Of a stretch of DNA of 64,000 bases, positions 1 to 10,760 are shown piece by piece. This stretch comes from Delphinus delphis (Eukaryota; Chordata; Mammalia; Artiodactyla; Delphinidae). The first letter of the stretch is position 1. Every line of letters begins with the position of its first letter. The translations under genes were made by a program, and so were the position numbers. The notes under the pieces are model-generated. The model saw only the letters and a list, made by a program, of their open reading frames with translations, was not told the DNA's origin and did not search any database. The stretch spans positions 1,009,501-1,073,500 of the forward strand of contig NC_082698.1 in NCBI RefSeq assembly GCF_949987515.2. Reading direction: 5' to 3'.

Positions 1-3000
1 GTTTTGCAGATGTTTCACTGTACTGACAAATCAGCTCCATCACTGGAAAAGGCAGCACACGTTGTTTTTAAGGGAAAGCCAATGCCAGGAGAACCCTCTG
101 AGTTTTCATTTTGTGGACACTTAGCAAAGAAAGGGGCCGAGGGGGCGGGGCAGGGAGGAGGGCCCGGTGCTGGGCCTGGGCCACACAACAGGGCCTGGCT
201 GGGCTCCTCTTGGTCAAAGGGCCGTAAACACCTCCTGCCCCGGAAGTGTCCTGTTGCCCAGGGCAGGCGGCCAGCACCAGCTCTGCCAGAGCCTCTCAGC
301 TGTGACGTGGCCCGGTCACTCCCAGCCATTGCTCAGGAGGCAGGAGCGGGCCCGGGGCAGGGGCAGCAGAGGGTCCACCGGCCCAGAGAGCCCTGCCCCA
401 GGCTGGTGCCGCCACTCCTGCTGCAGCCCCTCCCGGTGGCCAGTGGCCAGCGAGTCCGGACTTGGGGACCCTGCGGGCTGGCCAGCTCTCAGCCTTGTTC
501 CAGCGGGGGCCCTGATCCCTGGGGCTGCCCCCGTGCCTGAGCCGCCACCAGCCTCTCCGGGCACGTCCCAGGGGGCTGTCACCCCTCTCCCAGCCCTGAG
601 AATCCAGTCCACAGTCTGGCTGCCCCTCCCGGCCTGGAGCCCACCCTCAGGCAATGCTGCTCTGCTCAGCACGACTGTCTCCCTCAAGACTCGGCCTGGA
701 AACGGGCGGCCGCTTGTCGGGTCACCTTGTGCTGCACACACTGTGTCTGTTAGCCAGACCGGGGCAGGGGCTGTGTCCTCCCACATGAAGCCCCGAGGGA
801 CCTGCAAGCAGAGGGCAGAGGGCAGAGGGCAACCAGGCCCTGGAGCCACACCAACTCCCTGCCCTCCTCCTGCCTTCCAGCCGGGAGGGCGCCCGGGTTG
901 GACCCACACTTCCTGGAGCCCATGCGCGCCCCATCCGGGAGGTTGCAACCAGGACCAGAGCACGGCCTGGGCGGCACGTGTGTCTTCTGGGCCGCTGGGA
1001 GCCACGGGGATGAGCGTTGTGTAACCACCGCTTGGCTCTCCAGGCAGCGCTTGGGCCTTTTGATTTAATTGCAAGTGTATTTCCAGAAGCAGGATCTGGG
1101 GCACTGGGATGAGGGCGGCCGAGGGGAGGGCTGGGATGTGGGGAGGGGGCAGGGCCAGAGTCTCTCCCCACAGGTGCCAACATGCCTCTCCAACCCCGGG
1201 CCCCCAGGCCGGCAGGAACGGCCAGAGCACAGGTCAGCTCGGTCCAGGTGCTCTCGGGGTACGATGGTGGTGTGGGTGCGCGGCCTGGCCGGGTGACCCC
1301 CATCATCAAAAGCCCCCCTTTCACAGAGCATCCCCTGGGCCCAAAGACAGGAGGCCTGAGCCGCAGACACCCTCCCCTCTGGGCCAGCCTTTTTTCTTCC
1401 AGATTGTTCCTTCTTTGGTCAAATGGCCACGAGCTGGGGCGCCTTGGTGACCGTGTACTCTACATGGCCCCAGGGCCTGGATCTCCAGGCCTCCCCATCG
1501 AGTTGTCACCCAGGGTGTCACCTGCCATGTGCCCTGCCCTGTCCCTGCCTGCAAGGAGCAGCCAGCTCAGCAGCTGATTCCACACGACCTCAGCCAGCGA
1601 TGGCCAGATGGAGACGGTCTTTCTTTCCACCCACACCCTGGGCTGTCACAGCAGTCCTGCGTCCTCAGGCAGGACTGACCCCTCCTTGGCCACTGTGTCC
1701 CCAGGTGCAAAAGAGTCTGATCAGATGAGACCAGGCGCTGCCCCGGGCCCTGCCCCCACCTGTCCAGGTGTGCTCAGAGGACTGGGGACTAGCCAGACAC
1801 ATGGGGCACACAGCAGAGCCTGCGGTCTATCTCCAGGACCACCTGGTGTGGGGTGACAGGTGGCCTTGACCCGAGAGTGGCGGGTCCGTCAGGAGTCGAG
1901 CGTTGCTCCTGCGTGCCCAGCCGCCTTCCCTCCCTCCCGCGAGAGGGACCCTCTTTCCTGGGGAACCCACTCCAAGCGGCCCGGATCCCCTCAGCTTTCC
2001 CCGTTATGGAGTGGGCAGGTAGCCAGGCCTGGCTCAGGGTGGGGTGAGCCTGGCACTGCGGGAAGCTAGGACAGGCTGTCTCACCGCCCTGGGGCAGATC
2101 CCGCCCTGGAGGGGGGCTGAGCCCCCGGAGCCCGTGGGCCTGGGGCGGCAGGGATTTCCCAGAGAGGAGCCTGGTGCGGCCTGTCCTTCGGCTCACAGCC
2201 ACGGCTTCCCCCGCGGTTCAGGCGGGCGCTCGGGGTTGCGCATCGGCACGCCTTGGGCACCGGCGGGGCGGACCTCCGGCGACCGTTTCTGGAAGGATTT
2301 GATATTTGTCATTTCCAAAATGCATCCACGTAGTCTGTCCGGGAAAGAGCGGGCCTTTGACCTCCTTCACACGTTTCACGCCGTGTGGGGCTACACGCGG
2401 GGTCCCCTAGCCCTTTAGCGCTGGGTCCTGGAGCTCTTGGCTAGATCCTTGTGTGACTCCAAGAGGGACTTGGAGACGAGGCCCAGGCGGGGCCAGCGAG
2501 GGTTCTAGTCCGGCTCCCGGCTCACAAAACAGAAAGTGGCCGTTCTGGGCCCGGCGGGAGCCACGAGGGCCTCACCGCCTCTGACCTGGCCGGCGGGCCC
2601 CGGGCCAGGCCGCTGCCCCACCATCTCGTGGTTGACCTGGAGGCACCAGGCTGTGGGCGCCACCTCGCAGGTGAAGGGCTGAGGCTCTGAAACGTCAGTA
2701 CGGAGCCGAGCTCCAGCCGCGAGCAGCTGCGTCCCGGCCTGCGTCTCGGCTTCCTCCTCCCGCCTGGCTTGGGTGTGGTTGCTCGGCCTGCAGGGCGTCC
2801 TGGAGGCTCCCCAGTCACGGCAGGCGACGCCATGGACTCCAGCCAGAGAAGAGAACCAGCTGCGCTTGCTGGGAGCCAGGCCTGGCACTGCCGTTCCCAG
2901 CCTCGGGCCAGCGCTGAGCGCTGCTCCCAGAGAAGAACGAGCGGCCTCCAAGAGGTCTGGTGCCCTGGAGGAGGGGTACCCTCGCCCACCACAAACCACT

Positions 3001-3436
3001 CCCTGTCCCATCCCAGCCCCCCTGCTCTCTGGGGGAGGCAGCCCCATGAACCCCAGGCCCCAGGCCCCGCCATAGGCTTGTCTGAAGCAGTGAGGCGCAC
3101 AGATGTGAGACTCAGGGGCCAGCCTGACCACCAGGGGAGGTGACCACCCCTGGGGCCTCAGTTTCCCTTCATCCCAGCCCAGACCCACACCTGCCCTGGG
3201 GTCAGCTTTCACCAAGAGCCGCATCTGCTGGGCCAGCCGGGCCCGCACACCTGCGGGCAGGGCAGGCGGGCGGCGCGGAGGCTCAGGAATGCTGGAGAGA
3301 ACGGGCCTTCCCCGAGCCAAGTGTGAGACTCGGGCTGGCTCGGCCCCTTCTGGAAGCCTGGGCCGGGTCCAGGCTTGGACAGAACAAGCTGGTTTTCATC
3401 AAAGCCGGAAAACATGCGGCTCTGGCCCAGTGCACC
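1..3436. other. GC-rich intergenic DNA, no gene recognised
   Basis: Open frames occur on both strands but overlap one another, lack recognisable domains and reflect high GC content. I see no splice-bounded conserved exon. A weak MIR-like fragment is possible around 3090-3180, where a string resembling the MIR 'cctcagtttcc' core occurs. The block at 2200-2300 is somewhat richer in CpG than its surroundings but has no open frame or promoter feature I can defend. Confidence 0.6.
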
Positions 3437-3637
3437 GGGCAGCCCTTCCAGGGAGTGTGGGCGGGGCCGGGCAGCCCTTCCAGGGAGTGTGGGCGGGGCC
3501 GGGCAGCCCTTCCAGGGAGTGTGGGCGGGGCCGGGCAGCCCTTCCAGGGAGTGTGGGCGGGGCCGGGCAGCCCTTCCAGGGAGTGTGGGCGGGGCCGGGC
3601 GGCCCTTCCAGGGAGTGTGGGCGGGGCCGGGCGGCCT
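3437..3637. repeat. 32-bp minisatellite, six units, one GC box per unit
   Basis: Six near-perfect copies of a 32-bp unit run head to tail, starting at about 3439, 3471, 3503, 3535, 3567 and 3599, followed by a diverged partial copy. Each unit contains cccttccagggagtgtgg followed by gggcggggcc. The first five units look identical; the sixth has an A-to-G change. The second motif matches the consensus GC box bound by Sp1/KLF factors. The 32-bp period is close to three turns of B-DNA, so all the boxes would lie on one face of the helix. The open frames crossing the array only read the repeat and are not genes. Confidence 0.95.
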
Positions 3638-3839
3638 CCACCGCAGGCTCCCCTCGTCCAGCAGGGGTCTGCCAGGCCTGTCCTCTCCAGGTGCTGGCCC
3701 TGGGGGCCAGGTGGGCATCCAGCGAGGGTGTCTGCTGGGCTGGCCTCCATCCCACAAGCCTGCGGGGCCTGTGATGGGAGCGTAGGGCCGCTCTGGCTGC
3801 TGGCCCCGGACGGGGGTGGGGTGTGGGTTCAGGCAGCCT

Positions 3840-3985
3840 CGGGGTCAAGGCCCCAGACTGCCTGGTTTGACCCCCGAGACGCTGTCTGAGGCTGGGTGGC
3901 CTCCGTGAGTGACTCCGCCCTCAGCCCCACTTACCTATCTGTGATATGGGCCCCAGAGATGCAGGGAGACTGAACAGTGAGGAGG
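3840..3985 (+). mobile_element. MIR SINE relic
   Basis: The stretch follows the MIR layout: 'agactgcctggtttgaccc' near the tRNA-related part, then a CTCAGCCCCACTTACCTATCTGTGATATGGG-like core corresponding to the usual 'cctcagtttcctcatctgtaaaatggg' region. It is strongly diverged, as expected for an ancient mammalian repeat. The family call is made by eye. Confidence 0.6.
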
Positions 3986-4324
3986 TCAGTGGGGCGGGAA
4001 GCTCAGCAGAGGGGGCCCTGCCTCCCTCCTGGGGACAGAGGTGGGCTGGTGACCCTCTGTCAGGACAGCTTCCTCTCCTCTGTGTCAGTCAGGTTTGCAG
4101 ACAGGGTGAGAGCTCATTTTCCGTCCCGGCTGTACTGGGGGCTTGGAGGACAATGCCCTCAGGGATCGTAGAGTCCAGCAGAGGAGAGAGAGCCCGAGGA
4201 CACAAGTCGGGGGAGTGGGGAGGGGTCTCTGTCGGGGGCACAGGGAAGGGAGCCCCTGAGCAGAGTCGGCCTGGGTCTTTGCACTGGCTCTCACCAGCCC
4301 CTTGGTGCACAGGTTGAAGGGGTC

Positions 4325-4430
4325 CACGGCCTGGTTTACAGGAGAGGAAACAGCAGCCGGAGAGGCAAGTCCTCCCCGAGTCCCTGAATGGCGAGCTGGA
4401 CCTGGATCCCAGGCCCCAGGGTGCAGGCGT
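4325..4430 (-). mobile_element. MIR SINE relic, reverse orientation
   Basis: The string ggtttacaggagaggaaaca followed by agccggagaggcaagtcctc resembles the reverse MIR core (tttacagatgaggaaactgaggc...). It continues into a 'gagctggacctggatcccaggc' stretch that matches the reverse tRNA-like end. Diverged and probably truncated. Confidence 0.55.
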
Positions 4431-6531
4431 CCCGGGCTCTGTGTCCGGCAGGCCGGTGGAGGTTCCCCGATGCTGGTACAGCTGGGAGGAGCTGAGGGAG
4501 TGGCCACCATCAGCAACAACGTCTGAGGAGACAGGATCAGAGGCCCCAGACCCACCATCACAGTGCCGGGAGCTCTGCCCCTGCAGCTGGAGCCCGAACA
4601 GACCCCCAGCCCATGTCTCGGGCCTAGTCCCGGCCGCCCCCAGACTCAAGCCTCCACCACGTGCGCTGGGCACCTGAGCGCCTATGTCAGCTCTGAGGTG
4701 CCCTGCCAGCCCTGGCCCTGCCTGGCCGTCGGCCCACCGGCCTCCCGGCCCTGCCCTTCGAGAGGGGGCCTGGAGCAGCCCCGAGCCACTGTCCCCACTG
4801 CGTCCCAGCTGGGGCACTCAGGGCCCAGCCCTGGACCACCCTGATGCCCCCTGGCCCACTGTCCTTTCCCACAGCCCCCTGCAGGCAGGCTCTTCTCTCC
4901 CAGACATTTCTAGAAGCTGCTCAGGTCTGGGGAGAGAATGGGGAGGGGCAGGGGAGGGAGAGAAGGAAGGAAGCATGAGACCAGGCGGCTGGGCCAGAGC
5001 AGAAGCTGCAGCCCCCCCGCTGGGGCTGGGAAGGTGGCTCCGTGGGTTCCCAGAGCCCGTGAAGTCCCACCATCCCTCTGACTAATTTAGAAACGATTAA
5101 TGAGCCAGCTCCCCCTGGAGAAGGGCTGCCATCTGTCCTGGTTTCAAAGGCTGCCTCCTTATTCCTCGAGGAAAAGCTGTGGGTAACCTGATTTACCCTC
5201 GGAAGAAGGAGGCGCCCGCAAAGGCAGCGAGCTCGGCAGGGCAGGCAGGAGCTGGTGGCAGGGCAGGCTGCTCCAGCGGGGTGCTCGCCGGAGCCCCCCC
5301 CAGCTGCAGACCCCGTCCCAGGGGAACCCAGCAACGCCGTGAGGAGGACAGCTTGCATTCCAGATCTGGAAGGTGCAGACTCACGTCACCGCGGCCAACA
5401 CTCCTGGGTGGACCCCAAGCCTCTGCTCCCGGGACCCCCCACGAGGTTCCCTTCCACAGCGGGAGACAGCGACTCTAAGAGGTCTGAAGCGAAAGGCCCA
5501 CCCCAGCCTGGGGACCTGGCACCGTCAGCCCGGCAGCCGGCACCCCACTCCCCGACCCAGTGCCCCCAGAGCTTCGTCCTCCCTGAGTCCCGGGGACCCA
5601 CATGCAATGCCAGGGCAGGGTCCGGGAGCCAGCCAGCCAGGCCCTACTCAGGTGGGCAATGCCCAGGCCCCCCGTTTATTCATTCATCAGCCTAGTGTCT
5701 CGAGCACACGCACGTGAGCACCCAGGCTGGGGCAGGGGACCCGGAGCAGAGCAGTTCACGCCCTGGGAGGGGCGGGGCATTGGGCCATGGGGAGAGAGAG
5801 GCCTGGGGGGCCTTGCGGGGGAAAGGGTGGGAGAGGGCTCCAGGGAGGAAGTGAGGACTGAGATGGGGAGCGCTGGGGTGGGGGGCATAGGAGACGCACG
5901 GGTTCTTGGAGCAGGAGGGGTAGGGCGGGGGCTTGGCCGGTGCCGGTGAGGGAGGCCCAGAGTCCAGTCCTCGGTGGCCCCCAGGTTCCAAGGGCGTGGG
6001 CAGGCCCAGCCGTCTAGGACCGAACAGACCTGCATGCAGGCTGGACAGGTGCCCAGACAGGTTACCTGTGTGACAGTCGCCTGACGCCCACCTGCCTGCA
6101 GCTGCCCCAGGTCGGGGGCTCAGGGCGCCCCGGGAATAGTTGTGCTCGCCCTGTCCACTTCTCTGCTCACCAGCATGGCTGGGACAGGCCCGGAGAGACC
6201 CCGCCCCCAACTTGGGCCTTGCTGCAGGCCCACCCTGGCTGCTGTCACCCTGCCCCATGGCCCGCCCCTCCTCCTCCCAGGCCGCTGGGTGGCTGCGGCA
6301 GTGTCCTGGGGCAGCTCCACTTTTGGGCGACCCTGAATCCTGATGGCTTTCCTGACCCGCAGAGCAAAGAGGAGTCCCTCACTATCGCTCAAGAGGCATC
6401 TGCTGAAGCCTGTGAACTGGCGCCAGACATACACTGGGGCCCAAACCACCGAGCTGAGGCCTCTGTGATGTGGCGCCTTGCCCTCTCCGTGCTGTGCAGC
6501 CCTCCCTCCCCAGGAAATGCCCTGCCCCTGT
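4431..6531. other. Intergenic DNA, no gene recognised
   Basis: GC-rich spacer. Both strands carry medium-length open frames with no family resemblance. The only sub-region that stands out is the AT-richer, non-repeat stretch at 5075-5200, listed separately. Confidence 0.55.
5075..5200. promoter_or_regulatory. Candidate conserved non-coding element
   Basis: An AT-richer island in GC-rich spacer, with no resemblance to a repeat I know. It contains gactaatttagaaacgatta, giving clustered TAAT and GATTA homeodomain-type cores, and gaaaagctgtgggtaacctg further on. The case rests on composition and motif clustering only. Alignment to other mammals would decide it. Confidence 0.2.
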
Positions 6532-6645
6532 GTGGTGGAGGGGGTGGAGGGGCCCTGGGAGGGGAGGGGGTCTGGGAGGAGGAGGGGGTCTGGGGAGTGG
6601 AGGGGACCTGGGAGGAGGAGGGGCCTGGAAGGGGAGGGGGCCCCA
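6532..6645. repeat. Purine-rich imperfect tandem array
   Basis: The plus strand is almost pure G and A here, built from variants of ctgggaggaggaggggg and ggggaggggg. Unit length varies by a few bases, as in a decaying minisatellite. The run of G blocks makes quadruplex or triplex structure possible. The open frames through it read low-complexity Gly/Glu or Pro-rich peptides. Confidence 0.8.
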
Positions 6646-7049
6646 GGGGCCCCCGCCCCCCCGAGGGTGCCGGAACTCCAGGGTGGGCAGCCCATGCTGA
6701 TGCCTTGGAAGGAGAGGCAGCAGAGGCAGCTGAGTGGGGTTAGGGTTAGGCTGCAGCCCCTGGAAGACCCAGCTCGCCTGACAAGCAGGTTTAGCCCCAA
6801 GCCTGTGCTCCCAGGGACTGGTCCCCCCATGGCCAGGCACCCCGGTGGTGCTGGTCACCCCAATGATGGCCTGAGTGCGGCACAGGTTGTCCACTCCAAG
6901 CCTCGACTCCAGGCACAGGGCCTGGGGCCCGGAGAAGAGACCACGCGTGGTGGGAAAATAAGGGACCCGGGGCCTGGGTCTTTGTTGCTCACATGGCAGA
7001 AGGGCGTCAAGGCTGTAGCTGGAATGAAGGTTGACAGTTGGCTGATTTC
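6646..7049. other. Intergenic DNA with two telomere-like hexamers
   Basis: Unremarkable GC-rich spacer. Around 6738-6750 the sequence ggggttagggttaggc contains about two TTAGGG units. This is too short to be evidence of a former telomere or a fusion point. Confidence 0.5.
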
Positions 7050-7400
7050 AAGATGGGGAGATCGTCCTGCACCGTCCAGGTGGGCCCAGCGTAATCTCAA
7101 GGGTCCTCACAGGGGAGGAGGGAGGCAGGAGGGCCAGAGGATCAGAGAAGGCAACTGGCGGCCTGAGGTAGAGGAGGGGCCACGAGCTGAGGGCTGCAGG
7201 CACCTCTAGAAGCTGGAAAAGGAGGGGAAATGGATTCTCCCCGGAGCCTCTGGAGGGGAGCAGCCCGGCCCTCACCTGGATTTAGCCCAGGGATACCCAC
7301 GTCAGACTCTGACCCCAAGACTGTAAGACCATAAGTTTGCATCTTCTCAGCCACCGAACTCTGGCCTTTTGTTACAGCAGCCACAGAAACTCATACACCC
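7050..7400 (+). mobile_element. MLT1-like (MaLR) LTR relic
   Basis: The order of motifs follows the mammalian MLT1-type LTR: gtccaggtgggcccagcgta, then atctcaagggtcctcac, ggccacgagctgagggctgc, ctctagaagctggaaaagga, gattctccccggagcctct, an 'actgtaagaccataagttt' stretch and gttacagcagccacagaaac at the end. Identity is moderate, so the copy is old. The exact subfamily cannot be set by eye. Confidence 0.7.
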
Positions 7401-7470
7401 TCCTCCTTGGAATGGAGAGTCCTGCCCAAGAACAGAATGTGGCTGGTGCAGATGCACGCACATATGCAAA

Positions 7471-7478
7471 TACACACT

Positions 7479-7528
<50 letters not shown>
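7471..7528. repeat. CA dinucleotide microsatellite with a CG core
   Basis: About 18 uninterrupted CA units (7491-7527) follow a short run of alternating CG and CA. The alternating purine-pyrimidine pattern can adopt Z-DNA. The locus is likely length-polymorphic. Confidence 0.97.
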
Positions 7529-7529
<1 letters not shown>

Positions 7530-7987
7530 AGACCAGGCCCAGCACCGCCCGTGGTCACCACACGTTTGTGGTCAGCCCCAGGTCGTCATGTGGACAGTAA
7601 GCCCGTGTGTGGCTGCAGCTCCAGGGAGCAGGACCGTGGGGTGAGATGCAGCGCCCCGCTCGCCCTGGGCGCCCCAGCCCCTAACCCCCGTCCTTCTGGC
7701 CTTCATGCTGGTCACGAACAGCAGACGGTCAGCCTGGGAGACACTTGGAGCCCCCGTGGCTTTACAGGGGGGGCCTGTCTGGGGTCACAGTTGCTTGGGG
7801 AGCACTGCGGGGGGCAGAGGTAACAGGGTGACCATCCCCACGGCCCCTCCTGTGCTGCCCGCCCTGTGGTCAAGCCCTCCGAGGTCAGAGCTGGGAGCCC
7901 AGTCACGTGAGGTCAGGGAGGACAAGCCCCGCGCTGTCTGACACGGACTGCAGCCCTCAGACCCGCAGCTGAGGGTCCAGACTCGAC
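7529..7987. other. Intergenic DNA, nothing recognised
   Basis: GC-rich spacer between the CA microsatellite and the G run. No repeat, exon or regulatory element could be identified. Confidence 0.5.
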
Positions 7988-8010
7988 GGGGGGGGGGGGG
8001 GGGGGGGGGG
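7988..8010. repeat. Homopolymer of 23 G
   Basis: An uninterrupted run of 23 G on the plus strand. Such long G runs are rare, unstable in replication and error-prone in sequencing, so the true length may differ. Confidence 0.97.
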
Positions 8011-10608
8011 CAGGCAGGGAGCGGCATGATGATGGCAGAGACGAAGACAATGGCGGCTCCCACACCGCCGGCGCGCTGTCACCGCAGCGTCCTCGTCCTC
8101 GTGGAGAGAGCTGGCGGGGGCCTAAGCGCTCAGCGACGGGGCGAGTGAAACAGGCTGCAGCTTGAGTGACGTGGGGAGACAAGCAGGAAAGCTGCCCTCT
8201 TAGGAGAGCGTCAGGGAGGAGAGACCCTCTGAGTCGGACACTCATTTTCCTCTTTAAGCTGCCACGTGTCCTGCAGCAGCCCCTGCGGCATTGTAGCCAG
8301 AGTGTTTGGAGCAAAGATCGAGCATTGTGAGGAGGGGGTGGTCACGATGGAGCTCAGGGGTCGCAGTGGGGCGCGGAGTGCGGTATGCGGGGCGCCCTCT
8401 GCCGGCGGTGGCGGGCGCTGCAGCGGGTGGGCGGGACCGGGCCCCTCCTCTCGGGCTGCACCCCTGACCCCCTGGAGCAGCCTGGGGGCAGGGTCTGGCT
8501 ACCCCACCCAGGCTGCCTTCTCCAGCTGTCGCAGGGTGCCACCAGCCCTGCTGGGGACTCACTGTCACTGTCACAGGAGGGGTGGGGCCGGCTGGGCCTT
8601 CCCCAGGGGTTCTCTCAGCAGGGACTCCGTCAGCTGCTCCCTCGGGAACGTGCCCTGGCCGCTGCTCTTTCCCCACCCGTGCCCCAGCGCCAGCCCACAT
8701 CGGGGCGCAGTTCCCGGGAAATGGGCGGGACTGGACCCACCGCACTGACTCTGTCCGGTGGGCAGTGGGCGGCCCCTGGACTGAGGTCAATGTGGCCGCC
8801 GCACTCGGGGTGAACGGAGCCGGTCTTTGTGCTGTGTGGGTTCGAGGAGGTTTTAGCTCTTCTAATAATAGATGGGCCACCAGGGGCCCCCGGGGCTGGG
8901 CTCGCGTCCTCGTCTGGAAGGCCTCCCTCCCCCTGCTGCGGTGCCGTAATTGCAGGCGTCATATTTTTAGGTCACACTTGACGTCTGAATGTGACTCACC
9001 CCGAAGACCCTGTCATCGGCGGCTCACTGGGCTCCAGCCCAGGGTTGAAAATGACTACCTTCGGCCCAGCGGTTGATTCTGTCCACATCAAGGCCTCCTG
9101 CTGGACACCCGGGAGCAGGGAGGCTGGGGTGGGAGCCCAGCCAGGGTTCTGCCCCTCGGTGAGCTCGTACTCAGGGGCCGGGTCTCATCCAAGGCTGCCT
9201 GTCTGCGTGTGTCAGCGCTGGGGCAGGCCCAAGACACCCTTCCACAGGAGAGTAAGCTCTGCACGGGGATGGAGAGATGAGGGGCCCTCAGGCAGGCCTG
9301 TCCCCCAGTTCTACCTGAGCCCTGCGGGACCTGCCCCAGACTCTCTGGAGGTGCAGCCTGGACCCTGGGCACCGGCAGCCCTCACCATCCCAGACACGCC
9401 TTTGGGGCCACCGTCTTCATCAGCAGGACGGCACGTCTCCCGGAGCCTCTGCCCGGCAGGAAGCTCGGCTGCTGGTGACAGGGACTTCCAGAGACCATGG
9501 GCCCTGCAGCAGGAAACACTGACCATCAGTGCCTCAGCTCCTGCGAATCTCTCACCTCCGAGCCCTCACCTTGTCCCGTCCGCCACACTGAGGCACCCAG
9601 ATCCTTCCCCAGCCCTGATCAAGCCCCCGTCCCTGCACTGAAAGAACCGCCTCTAACCAACCCCCCAGGTCTCGGTCGATTCCGACCTGCGCCCCTCTGT
9701 CCAGCCCTGCGGGCCCCACTCCTCCCCATCAGGCCCTCGACATCCCACCACTCGTGGTCAGGGTGTTTGGGGACCAAGGGCTCGGCCCACCTGGCCCAAG
9801 GACCATTCCAGTGGGAGACACCCGTCCTGCCCAGGATCAGCTGGGATTCAGGCACAAACAGGCAGGACGTCACAGTCTATCCTAGGTTCCTGTGAGTATC
9901 GCAAATGTACTTGTGCACATTTGGTCTTTTCTGTGACGTGTCAGAGAACGTGGGCCGAACGCCAGCTTCCTCGCGTCTGCAAGTGTGTAACAGACAAATC
10001 CTCCCAGATACACGCTGACGATGCTGCAGGAATACTAAGTGAGGCTGAAGGTCAGTGTTCACACTTGTAATCTAGACCGAAAAATTATGTTTCAGTGGAA
10101 AATTCTGCATCGTGTAGAGGGCGTCTGAGCTGACTTTCAGTCAGCTCAGCTCCACCAAGGGGGTAGGTGCGAAATTCCATCTCCCCTCCCCGACCCCTGC
10201 GCAGAAACCAGGTTTTCCTCTGTTGGTTTCAACATCAGTGACCTTTCAGTACGTCTGTCCTGCAGCTTCTCTCTGGAGTTGCTTAGAACATCTGCCTGGT
10301 TCTCCCTTGATTAATAAGTAAATAACATCTTTCACGTGAGCTCATTTTTATATCTGTGAGTCACAATCTTACCTTTTACTGAAAATTATTTTTTAATAAA
10401 TGTATTAGGTTTCTAGACGTTATACATCAGTTACCAAAGTTGTGTTTGTTAATCCACACAACGAACTACTTAAGGAACCAAATATATTAAACTAATAAAT
10501 GCAGTTTAAAATGTTGGAAGTTTGTAAGTGGGAACAGTTATTCAAAGACCCTGTGACAGTTTTTAGACTTACAAATAGACGTGGAGTATGGACTTCAAAA
10601 GAGTGGAA
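8011..10608. other. Intergenic DNA, GC-rich then AT-rich
   Basis: The stretch 8030-8460 is CpG-richer than its surroundings and includes gacaatggcggctcccacac, which contains an ATGGCGGC YY1-type core, but no gene start can be tied to it. At 8850-9000 an AT-richer non-repeat patch holds taataatag, cgtaattg and tgacgt motifs. From about 9880 to 10590 the DNA turns AT-rich without a repeat family I can name. Confidence 0.5.
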
Positions 10609-10748
10609 AGCCTGTTGGGAATTCCCCTGTGGTCCAGTGGTTAGGACTCCCGTGCTCTTAATACCCAGGGCCTGGGTTCGATCCCTGGTCGGGGAACTAA
10701 GATTCTGACAGCCGCGGCAAGGCCAAAGAAACCCCAAAATCCATCTAT
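10609..10748 (+). mobile_element. CHR-family tRNA-derived SINE
   Basis: Begins gggaattcccctgtggtcca and carries Pol III-type box A (ggtccagtggttaggactcc) and box B (gggttcgatccctgg) sequences, followed by tcggggaactaagattctg. A perfect 12-bp target-site duplication, aaaagagtggaa, flanks it at 10597-10608 and 10749-10760. This is the short CHR type found in cetaceans and relatives. It has no long tail, so it is probably 3' truncated or a short subfamily member. Confidence 0.93.
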
Positions 10749-10760
10749 AAAAGAGTGGAA

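Noticed and set aside
3209..3889. Repeat-protein-like frames with a regular motif
   Set aside because: All read the 32-bp minisatellite; the periodicity is that of the DNA repeat, since 32 is not a multiple of three and the frame rotates.
6736..6750. TTAGGG-like telomere repeat
   Set aside because: Only about two hexamers, too short to suggest an interstitial telomere or fusion site.
7441..7600. CRISPR-like or coding repeat array
   Set aside because: A plain CA microsatellite without spacers.
8030..8460. Orphan CpG island promoter with a YY1-type site
   Set aside because: CpG density is only moderate and no exon or transcript feature follows on either strand.
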